From Adineta vaga (taxonomy: Eukaryota > Rotifera), in contig CP075493.1 in assembly GCA_021613535.1 (NCBI GenBank), positions 3,906,001 to 3,970,000 of the forward strand: DNA of 64,000 bases, read 5' to 3'. Positions 24,076-34,600 of this stretch are shown here, in pieces; positions within the stretch are counted from its first letter, which is position 1; every line of letters begins with the position of its first letter. The notes under the pieces were generated by a model. The model searched no databases. It was given only the letters and a program-made list of their open reading frames with translations, and was not told the origin of the DNA. The position numbers and the translations under genes are program-made.

Positions 24076-25682
24076 ATAAATACAAGCCATGTTTTTTTTA
24101 TTAGATTTTGTTTAATACAAAGTACTCTTTGCCCTTAAGATCATCTTGGTAGATCGTCTACTAAATACTTAAATTTTGAATTTACTTTCAGAAAAACTGT
24201 AATTCTATTGCCGTTTGTGTTAGTCATCTTTTTTGAAGTTATTTGCAATTCATTTAGAAGAAAAATACGTCTGTTATTGCGTGTATTCATCTGAATATGA
24301 CTATTGAGTAAAGTATTATTTCAAATGTATTTTCATCATACTACACATAAGTATGACCGATACGTCTTCCAAAATATATCATGCTAATTTTCGTGCTTTG
24401 ATTTAGTGAGTATGAAGTTCTTTGTATGTCAAATACAAATACAACTTAGAAGAAGTAAATCAAGAACCATGAAGTATTCACCAATCAATTATTTATTCCA
24501 TGTCATTTCTCACCTATTTGTTTCGTTCATTTAAATCAAGTAGGAATATAATTACAAAAGAAATTCTTGATAAAAAGGAGTTCAATAAACTATTCTTTTT
24601 CTATGTATTTCTTTATATCATATGTGCATGATTCATTTATAATCACTCCGAAGTGCTTTTACCGTTCAACGTCCCTATTTTTATGAACAGAATAAATATA
24701 ATGAAGAGTGCTACAACCTTTCATAATTATTATGGAAATGAAAAAAAACAGAATTTTCTAATTTAATAAATTGTTTAGTTAATATAGTTTTATAATGTCG
24801 TGATTCATGTTGATAGATCTAATAAAATATGACTTTATTTATAAGAACATTGCGGACATGATGTATTTCTTACTTTTGAGACCGGGAATTACCGATGTAT
24901 TCTTTTGAACTTTGTCTTCTATGTAAACTTAGAATAGAACTGATGTAACTGAATTGTAAATATTGTCTTTTTTTTCTTCGAAAATAGAAAGATTTGTTAT
25001 TATTTGGTCGTTGAATTCTCAATGACATTGTATAGAAGATAAGCATTTGCAATAACGATGTGAGTTTTGTTCGATGATAGTAAACTGGAAAGATCTTCTT
25101 TTCGTACTGCAATCATTTCATATGAATTAAAGATTTATCTATCGATACATCCAATCTTATTTCCAACATCTGTAATAGATGCGACTGGTATATCTATTTA
25201 TTAGAGAAGAATACGATCTGAGTTACAAAAAGAGAAAGTTAATTAGTTCAAAAGATCCAATATAAGATTTGAGGATTGTCTAAATAATCATCAAAATTAG
25301 TTTTCTCATCAATAAAAGAAATTCAATCTATCAGAGTTCGTTTAACATCGAACGATCTTTGTGTCATCCAGAATTATGGTGACATCATCATAGAAATGAG
25401 AAAAGGCACTAAATAATAGGTAAGAATCAGGATAGATGTCAAGTACTTCTAGAGACATTTCTTTTCATAATTTTTCCAATTATAACGAACGATGACATAT
25501 TTAAGGTTGTGACCATTTTCATTCATTTGTTATTATGATAGATACAATAAACACGATCGAGACAAATATTTTGCTTTCCTTGAAGCAAAAAAATCTATTT
25601 CAAGGATAAATGTTTTTTGAACCTGTTCTTTTCACAATTCAGAAACATTCTATAACATTTTTTGACCTGATTTTAGAATACT
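24076..25682. other. Intergenic, no gene seen
   Basis: About 1.6 kb of AT-rich sequence between the transposon and the third receptor. Short open frames have no recognisable domain. The right end is the receptor's presumed promoter. Confidence 0.45.
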
Positions 25683-26789
25683 ATGGACAACTGTACCAGT
25701 GATGATGATAGAACGACGAAATCAATCATACGTTATCTTAATATTCATATGAATCTATTTTATTTAATCTTCGGTAATATTGGTAATCTATTAAAAGTAG
25801 CCTTTTTCCTTCAAAAACCATTACGTACTCTTCCATGTACTGTTTATATACTTTCGGCGACGTTAAGTGATTTTGTCACTTTAAATAATTTACCTGCACT
25901 TCAATTACTTACTCATTTATATCCTAATCATCATTGGATTAAAGTTACTGTCGATTGGTCAAATCATCGGAATGATTCGATGTTAATTTACTATACAGTT
26001 TCTACATATGATATAGTTATATGTAAAGTACGAAGTTATTTACATATGTTAAGTACAGATTTGTCATCGCAAATGCTTGTTTTTGCATCAATTAATCGTT
26101 TTTACTTTAGTTATTTACGAAAAAAACGTCAAAAGAATAGTTTTTCTATCAATAGAATCTTTTCTCATTTTCCCTATGTTCATAAACTATGTTTTACATC
26201 ATTGATTATTTGTGCATTATTATCCACTCATCATCTACTCAATTTTACAGTTCAATCAACAAGTAAAGGTTGTACTCCGCGTTATAGAATCCTTTGGATA
26301 AGTTGGATTCTTACGATCCATTGTTTTCTTTTACCAATGTTAATGATTATTTTCGGCCTTTTGACATTAAATAATCTACGTCATATCAATCTTTTTTGTC
26401 ATTGTCTTGATCATTATCGCGAACGGGTAAAACAAAAGCGTTTTACTCAAATGTGTGCTTATTGTACACGATGTCAAAATACATTTCAACATAAAATTGA
26501 TAAACAGCTAACAGGAATGATTATTAGCGAAATAGTTGTTTCCGTTTTTACTTCATTACCGTATGCGACATATACTTTATATTACTTTTTAAATGAAAAT
26601 CGAATAAAAACAACAAGCGATATTAATAGAATGGAATGGATCTCATTATTAATTCGAATGAGTATGTATTTTGAAGCCACTTGTGGATTTTATATCTATT
26701 TAATGACATTAACAACATTAAGAAAACGTTTTGTTAAAATATTTATGAAAAAAATCTCAACAATATGTCTCTGTTTTTCATCGAAATAA
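25683..26789 (+). CDS. Rhodopsin-like receptor, divergent (rotifer type)
   Basis: Intronless 368-residue ORF. N-terminal sequon (NCT), TM1 with the GNIGNLL core (GN motif of class A receptors), a TM3 Cys and a NRFYF motif where DRY is expected. There is a long basic third intracellular loop with a Cys cluster (CAYCTRCQ), a Pro-containing TM6 (SLPYATY) and a basic tail. It belongs with the FMRFamide/peptide-like receptor expansions common in bdelloids. It is not closely related to the two receptors at 19.8-22.3 kb. Confidence 0.82.
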   Translation: MDNCTSDDDRTTKSIIRYLNIHMNLFYLIFGNIGNLLKVAFFLQKPLRTLPCTVYILSATLSDFVTLNNLPALQLLTHLYPNHHWIKVTVDWSNHRNDSMLIYYTVSTYDIVICKVRSYLHMLSTDLSSQMLVFASINRFYFSYLRKKRQKNSFSINRIFSHFPYVHKLCFTSLIICALLSTHHLLNFTVQSTSKGCTPRYRILWISWILTIHCFLLPMLMIIFGLLTLNNLRHINLFCHCLDHYRERVKQKRFTQMCAYCTRCQNTFQHKIDKQLTGMIISEIVVSVFTSLPYATYTLYYFLNENRIKTTSDINRMEWISLLIRMSMYFEATCGFYIYLMTLTTLRKRFVKIFMKKISTICLCFSSK

Positions 26790-28668
26790 AAAGACTTATC
26801 ACCGAAGGCGATAATAAATGCTATTACGAGATATTCTGAAAGTACCCTTGGATTCTAGGGCTATTTGAGAAAATATGATGATAAGAAGTAAAACGTACTA
26901 TTGTGTGATTTAGATCAAAATTGGCAAATCTATTCCAATTTAATGATTAAACAGAATTCTATTGTTTTATTTCATTTTCGAAGAAAAAGGTGTGGATAAA
27001 AGGTCAAAAAAACATTTTCTTTAAAACTGTTGCAAACATCGAAATTCGATACCACAGTGATGGTAGGACGATGGGTTTGCGTTGGATGAGGGTGCTGTCT
27101 ACCTATATTTATCTGATTGTCCGCACTAAAACCAGTGATCGATATCAGTACTTCGGAATCCTTCGATTGGAAAATTTTCTTTTCTTTAAGGTGGTTGGTG
27201 GTTAAGGTTCTAAAGATATGTCATTGTTCGAACTACATTAATGAACGTGCAATACAGACTGAAGCATTGTAACGCTCTAATTACCATTTCTAGTACAGAC
27301 GGCAGTATAGTGACAATGATTGTGTTTGCTTGTTTATTGAACACTTTGCTGGTTTGTGTGATAGGGGTGGTTATTTAACTTAATTTTAAGTTAAGTCAAA
27401 TGACCCAACCCTATTATATGATTCCAGTCCTTTGTTTATCCATAGCTGAATCTCAGTTGCATATATCATATAGCTCACGAAGTTAAAGTTTTTTATGAAT
27501 ATTATAGTGATCTCAACAAATATTCATAAAGACATCAGCGAAAATAAAACGAAACGGTACTATGTGATAATAATGATAGTGTGAAAAATCATGACATTTT
27601 TGAATATAAGAACGGTCAGAACACTCTTCTGACTTTTTGGGAAACGACTTCGGGAATGCAAAGAATTAGCGTTACTGATTGTCTATCGACTGATATGTAA
27701 CAAGTATTCCATGAATTGCAAAAGATTCATTTTCAAACCAAAAACCGTTTCAGCGAAAATAGTCACTAAATTTGTTTTGATTAATCCTTCAGTCAAGGGT
27801 CAAGCGAGTCACCTTCGACGAGCGTTATTTATTCTGTTTTCGTTGAATATCAGTACGAGTGAACCTTACTAAATCTCGCATTAAAATCAAACTTATTTGT
27901 AAAATATATTGATGATTCAAAAGCATAACTTATACGTTCACTTTAAACAAATATCATAAAATGAGATATTTATTTGGAACATTCGTTCTACTATTCATTG
28001 TTGAATTTCTGTCGTGAGAATCATTCATGTAGAATTGATGAATTGTTTGTTACGCACTCGAATTACACCTTCAGAAATATCAATGTAGCTCAAAAACCAA
28101 AACTACTAGTTGCACAACCTAATGAAAGATTTCATTTGTTTTTCATAACAATTTGTTCTTATTTAACTTTTCTAGCGACTTGCAAATACAGAAATAAATT
28201 TCAATAGACAGATCAGATAGTAAAATATCGACATAGTCAATAATAAATTTGGATGATATTTAGCCTTATTTTATTCAATATCAGTTTTCGTAGTCAACTA
28301 CATTCGAGAAATCACGTACTTAAAAGAACAAAACAAGTGACTATATTGACTGTTGGATTCTGAAAATAATTTAAAATATAATCGATTCTTTTCCACTTGA
28401 TTCAATGTATCTAATCAATATCTCGAACCTATTATTATGATGTTAGCAAATACAATTACCGAGATTCATGATGATCATTAGATTCGAATTGATTTCCAGT
28501 TGTGATATTCCAGAACAAATGACTGACTTCTATTTCCCTATAGTATTAAACTTTTATATGTATATTCAAGATTAAATGACAATAACACAAAGAAAAACGA
28601 AAACGAAAAAGAAACGAATGTTCAATATATTGTTATTGATCGAAAATGAATTGCATCCTTGTCTTGTT
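26790..28668. other. Intergenic; contains a foldback near 27360
   Basis: No supported gene. The segment around 26990-27420 is less AT-rich than its surroundings and contains an imperfect inverted repeat (about 27361-27418), so an old mobile-element remnant is possible. Confidence 0.4.
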
Positions 28669-29036
28669 TTATTTTCCTCCAGCTGCTTGTTTTCGTAATA
28701 ATTGAAAGATTTCTTGTTTAATCCATTCTTTATTATGTGGCTTATATTCGCCTGTTTGTTTTTGAAAAACTAAACAACTTAAATCTGATATTTGATCAAT
28801 AAATTCAAATAATTCCGATATATCATAAGTAATCGATGGTGATGTTGGATTTCGTTTTTTCAAATGTTCTTCAAAGACTTTACAAATGCCTAAATGAAAT
28901 GATAAAGAAATTTCTTTCAAGGAAAACAAAATCATCTTGATTTACCATCGAGACATTCATCAACTGATTCATAATCTGAATAAGTACGAGAATCAAGTTT
29001 ACTTGTTGATTGAAGAAGAAGAATTGTATGTGACAT
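28669..29036 (-). CDS. ERH: Enhancer of rudimentary homolog
   Basis: Two exons (28946-29036 and 28669-28889, 56-nt intron) encode 103 residues; the human protein has 104. Diagnostic stretches are [50 protein letters not shown] and the [14 protein letters not shown] end. ERH is a small conserved nuclear dimer that interacts with splicing and RNA-processing factors and with DGCR8/Drosha in animals. The ATG is only 38 nt downstream of the ZNHIT1 stop and is preceded by a pyrimidine-rich TTTTTTTTCGTATTTTCAG acceptor, so the start is probably reached by trans-splicing of a polycistronic transcript. Confidence 0.95.
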
Positions 29037-29074
29037 ATCTGAAAATACGAAAAAAAAGAGAATTTGTTACTTTT
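29037..29074 (-). promoter_or_regulatory. Candidate spliced-leader trans-splice acceptor
   Basis: The 38-nt intercistronic space between the ZNHIT1 stop and the ERH start holds a long T-rich tract ending in TTTTCAG three bases before the ERH ATG. There is no room for a promoter or a cis donor. Spliced-leader trans-splicing is established in bdelloid rotifers, and this layout is what an operon needs. Confidence 0.6.
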
Positions 29075-29659
29075 TCAAGCAGTAAATTTTAAACATCGTG
29101 TATCTTTATGTATATCAAGACATTTTAATGAACAATAGAGACTACCACATATTTGACATGTATATTGCGATGTTAATCCACAAACAGCACAAAGTTTTAA
29201 AGGTGGATATTTCGATGGTTTAGCAATAATAGTAAAATAATTTTTTGTTTCATTCGATTTTTCTCCATTCAAACCTAATTCTTCATCTAATAATGTTTGT
29301 AAATTTTTACGAAAACGTGTTTTAAAAACATCATATTTAAATTGTACTTTACGACGTTTATTTGACGTCGTCGGATTTGTTGGTTCATCTGATTCAAGTA
29401 TTAAACCTTTCGATTGACGACTATAACCAAATGCGGATGTATTTTGAAGAGTTTTTGCTAATTGTTCTTGAGTTAATGTTGAATCGAATGATGATGATAT
29501 TTCCGTTGGATCTTCATGAAAATTATCTTGTTCAAGTGATTCAAGAAATTTTTGTGTACGACGTGCACGTGTTGATGCATCAAGAACACGAGATGATGAT
29601 GATGTTGATGAAAGATTTTCTTTTGCTTGACGTGTTAAACGTTGTTGTGTTTGTTCCAT
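29075..29659 (-). CDS. ZNHIT1: Zinc finger HIT domain-containing protein 1 (SWR1/SRCAP subunit)
   Basis: Single exon, 194 residues. ZNHIT1/Vps71 is a subunit of the SRCAP (SWR1) complex that deposits histone H2A.Z. The N-terminal part matches the family (RVLDASTRARRTQKFLESLEQDNFHEDP). The middle has FKTRFRKNLQTLLDEE. The C-terminal zf-HIT reads CAVCG...YTCQICGSLYC...CLDIHKDTRCLKF, with all Cys/His ligands present. The start is chosen at the Met before EQTQQR; an upstream in-frame Met adds 12 hydrophobic residues. The N-terminus is Ser-rich and longer than in human. Confidence 0.94.
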   Translation of the reverse strand: MEQTQQRLTRQAKENLSSTSSSSRVLDASTRARRTQKFLESLEQDNFHEDPTEISSSFDSTLTQEQLAKTLQNTSAFGYSRQSKGLILESDEPTNPTTSNKRRKVQFKYDVFKTRFRKNLQTLLDEELGLNGEKSNETKNYFTIIAKPSKYPPLKLCAVCGLTSQYTCQICGSLYCSLKCLDIHKDTRCLKFTA

Positions 29660-31201
29660 GATTGAATTAAATACAAAAAAACAATATACCAACACCTATT
29701 TTTCATTTTTTTTCTTTCTTATTCACGATAATGAAGAAGAACCAATGATTCATAAAGGATTCTTTTTGTAGAGGGCGTTATTCATCAAACGAATCTTAAT
29801 CCATATCATTTCATCAAGATTTTATGGGTTTGAAATGAAATGAATATTTTGTAGAATTTAATCTCAAACATGAATATAAATCTTCAATATTTAATTATTT
29901 CTCGAAACTAATGTTGAACTATGTTAAGAGTCTATGACTAAAACAAGTTGAGTTGCTCTTGAGTTTGTCTGCGAATGTTTGAAGGACAAAGAAAGAAAAA
30001 CTTAACTTATGTTCTTAATGATAAAGTTACAAAAATACTCCTAATTGCTTATTATAAATGATACTGACTTGCAATGCAAATAGTAAATGATGTATGTTTT
30101 GTTCTAGAATTGAGTCGATTCTAAAACAATGCATTAATGCATTTTATTGTTACATAAACGTTTGTTTTTGATCAGGTATATTGAAAGGATGACTTTGCAG
30201 AAAAAATCATTCAATCGAAAACGTTAACTTATTTCACTGGAGGACGATATTAGCCAATCATGGCAGACAGAGTCATTTGTCAAAAATCGATCAATTATTC
30301 GGAAAAGAACGAAATCCGATTAGTTCCAAACAAAAAACCGTCACCGACTACAATTTAATCAGAAAAAAATCTTTGTTTTTCTCTTCTTGTTTATCTCAAA
30401 TATTGCCATACTTTATTTTGATAATGTCATTCTATTAATTCGTATTAAAGAACCTAATTAATGAATACTTGTAGATTCTAATCATGTGACATATTTTGAT
30501 TAATAATTATTATCTAATTTGATGTGATTCGAAATAGGAACTGATAGATGGCTGTATTCTGATTAAATAATCAAACCAACAAAAACGAAGAAGACTCTAA
30601 AGTTAGTATATAAATACTCAAATATTTGCGTATTTAATTTATAAAACTGATATAAGCTCATTAACTGAAATATTAGTATAATATAACGTAATTGCAAAGG
30701 ATATTTTTAGTTTTGATGTAAAAGTTTGACTATTTTTGACATAAATACCTTCCAGATGCATGGTTAGAAAGAAAGAATGTTAACCTTGAACATATTTTTT
30801 TCTTCTACTTTAGTAGTTTTCTTTCAGGAAATTCTTTTAAATGGAATTTCATCTGCTAAGAACACGAAGCTTTTACTTGATGTTCATGATTTTTTCACTA
30901 AATTAGAGTAAATCTGATAATCCATCTAAATATCAATAGAAAATAAACTTCTCTAGAAAATATTAAGCTAAATCCATTGAATAAGACTTTTGTTAAAGTG
31001 ATTCTTTTCTCTTATTCTAGTTCATTAGATTCCTTTACATTAGAGAAAGATCAAAACGTGGTTTTGTTGAAGTTTTTTTTTTATTAATTCTTTTAGCCTT
31101 GGGAATTTCTCAATCCAGTATAATTACTTTTCTTACTTATTGACAACTTTGAATAAGACAAGTACGTTAGAAGAAAAATTCATTAAGAAAAAGAAAGCAT
31201 A

Positions 31202-31237
<36 letters not shown>

Positions 31238-31698
31238 ATCCCAGTAGTTTTCAGTTCGATAACATATGACCTATGGAAAACGTCTATCTTGTCTTAATAA
31301 TATTCAATTCTATTTAATCTATTTAGGAAATCGAGATCTTCACTGAAGTAGTTCGTTTGATGTTCTCATCTCGATGCAATTATGGTCGTCCGTTTTTTTT
31401 CTCTTCAAGAAAGAACGCTTTGATGAATATTCTGGCTTTAATCTACAAGAATAGTTGTGATCATAGAATGTCTTTTTTTAGTTATTTCCATCCTTTCTTC
31501 TTCGTCTTTTTCTATTATTGACTGTCAACAAGCGAATCTAAACACAACATATTTTTCTTTTCTCTGTCTTCTTAGTTGCTTACACTTCCGAAGAGAAGAA
31601 AAAGAAGAAGAAAAAGAATTGTCTTCAATCAGATCGTCATTGATTTGTTCCTTCTTCTTCTCTCCCTTTAGTTTGTAATTGTTCGACATTCAGCGACG
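29660..31698. other. Divergent intergenic region between ZNHIT1-ERH and KIF1
   Basis: About 2 kb of AT-rich sequence between divergently transcribed genes, holding both promoters. It contains a CT/CTTT microsatellite (31201-31237). A CATTCAG acceptor-like site ends at 31693, six bases before the kinesin ATG, suggesting a 5' UTR splice or trans-splice there. Confidence 0.45.
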
Positions 31699-34600
31699 AT
31701 GACGTCAGTGAAAGTGGCTGTTCGTGTTCGGCCATTTAATACTCGGGAACGAAATCGTCAATCAAAATGTATTATTCGAATGGATCCAAACGAACAAACA
31801 ACTTTCATACGAAATCCTCTGGATGATACTATAAAACATTATAAATACGATTATTCATATTGGTCATGTGATGAAAATCTGACTGATCAAACTTTTGCTA
31901 CTCAAGAACAAGTTTATCAAGATTTAGGCATTGAAATGTTAGAACATTCATTTGAAGGATATAATGTTTGTATATTTGCTTATGGACAAACAGGTGCTGG
32001 AAAATCTTATACAATGATGGGAAGAAATGAACCCAATGAACAAGGTATTATACCAAGATTATGTGGACAATTATTTCAACGAATTGGTTCATCTACATCA
32101 CATTCTTCGTCTCGTATTCAACCACAATATACAGTTGAGGTGTCCTATATGGAAATCTATTGTGAACGTGTTCGTGATTTACTTTCACCAAAAAAATCGC
32201 AAACGATTAGTGTTGGAAGTTCACATAATTTACGTGTACGTGAACATCCAATCATGGGACCCTATGTTGAAGATTTATCACGTCTACTTGTTACATCTTA
32301 TGATGATATATCAAGATTAATCGATGAAGGAAATAAAGCTCGAACAGTCGCTGCTACAAATATGAATGAAACATCCAGTCGATCACATGCTGTTTTTACA
32401 ATTCTATTTTCTCAATCTACACATGATCCAATGACAGATTTAACAGCAGAAAAACAATCAAAAATTTCTCTTGTCGATTTAGCTGGAAGTGAACGAGCTG
32501 ATTCAACTGGTGCCACAGGTGATCGATTGAAAGAAGGTGCAAATATTAATAAATCATTAACAACATTAGGAAAAGTAATCGCAGCATTGGCAGAAATGGT
32601 TTGTTAGAAAAGAACAAAAGTGTACAATAGAATAATTGATAAATATGTTTTTGCTCATGTTTAGAGTTCAAAAAGTCGAAAAATACGTTCTGAGAAAAAG
32701 TCTGATTTTATTCCATATCGAGATTCTGTATTAACATGGTTACTCAAAGAAAATCTTGGTAAAAGAAAAACTTCATATTATTTGTATGAGAGAATATTTA
32801 CTTTGATTTTTTTTAAATTTCAGGTGGAAATTCTAAAACAGCTATGATCGCTGCTATATCTCCAGCTGATATTAATTATGATGAAACTCTTTCCACACTT
32901 CGCTATGCTGATCGTGCAAAAGCTATTGTTTGTAAAGCAGTTATCAATGAAGATGCAAATGCACGATTGATCCGCGATTTAAAAGAAGAAATAATGAAAT
33001 TACGAGAATTGTTAAAGAATGAAGGTGGAATTAATTTATCAGCTGATGGTACGATCTATCACCAACACATTCATCCAAACAACAACAACAACAACAACAC
33101 CGATTAAAATCAACTCCATCACAAAGTAGTGAAGATGCATTAGAACGTTTGAAAGAAAATCAGAAATTAATGGATTCATTATGTATGTCTTATGAAGAAA
33201 AATTACAAAAAACGGAAAAAATTATGGCAGAACGGTAGGATCAACAGTTTCATTATGTATTTGCTTCCAAAATAAAGTTGATTTCATTTCAGAGAAGCTG
33301 CTTTCCATGAACTTGGTGTGTATTCTAAGAATGATGGAAATGCAGTGGGAATATTTTCTCCGAAAAATGTAAGAATCAAGGAAAAGAAAAATCTCCAGAG
33401 ATCAATAAAAATGTGTCTTTTTAGTCACCACATCTTGTAAATCTTAATGAAGATCCATTAATGTCAGAATGTTTAATGTATTTCATTAAAGATGGTACTA
33501 CTCGGTAAAAATAATTCTTTTATTAAAAAAACTTATTTACAAAAAATTAATCTTTTATGATTTAGTGTTGGCCGTCCAGATACACCTGTTCATCAAGATA
33601 TTGTTTTGTCTGGTTCTCATATTGAATCTGAACATTGTATTATCATCAATTCACAAAATATTGTTCATTTAAAAGCATGCAGTCAAACAGCAATGTGTTA
33701 TGTCAATGGGAAACAAGTCAATATGAATACAACAGTTGAATTAACATCCGGATCGCGTGTTATCTTTGGAAAGTCTCACGTGTTTCGTTTTCTTAATCCT
33801 GAACAAGCCAGACGAAAAACAACGAAAAATGAAACAACTGGTGGTATGTTGAAGAGTATTTCTTCTTCTTCTTCTTCTTTATTCCGAAAATTTAGAACCA
33901 ACTGATTGGAACAGTGCAATACAAGAATTATTAGAAAAGCAAGGTGTAGATATAAAACATGAAATGGAAAGAAAGTAGGAGAAGATTGTGATGAAATCTG
34001 AATGAAGATGATTGGTTTTCTTTAGACTTGTAACCATGGAAGAAGCATTTCGGCGTGAAAAAGAAGAATCTGATCGTCTTTTACGTAAACAAAAACTTGA
34101 ATATGAATCGAAAATAGTTGAACTACAAAAACAAGTGATGGAAACATCAATGAGTCAATCGATGTTATCCTCAATTTTATCCTCATCAGGTTTACTTGAA
34201 TCAACAGTATTTCAACAACAAACACTTCATGAAGATATTATCGAAACTGAACATGATATACTTAGTTGTAAGTTAAATTCGATATAAGATTTTATATAAG
34301 ATTTCTCTATTTAGATTGTTCTTGGACAGAACAAGATTTTCAATTAGCTTGTTGGGCATGGAAAAAATGGCGTTTTCATCGGATAACATCATTACGAGTA
34401 TGTTTTAAACTGATGAAGTTTTTCTTTGCTCGTTAGTTCCAATCTACATTTAATATGTCATTATTTAAAAAAACAACAACAATAGTTTCGCTCATTCCCC
34501 TTGAATAGGATTATTCAAATCGTATTCAGCCTATTGGATTGATCAAGGTATCATCATTGCCTGTTTGTTCATGTTTTGTCTCAGTCAATTTTTTTATTTC

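Noticed and set aside
26990-27205. 71-codon frame (MWIKGQKNIFF start)
   Set aside because: Slightly higher GC than neighbours but no recognisable domain or splice signal; probably chance or old mobile-element residue.
29362-29661. 99-codon frame antisense to ZNHIT1
   Set aside because: Shadow of the conserved ZNHIT1 coding sequence, with Leu/Met-rich composition from reverse reading.
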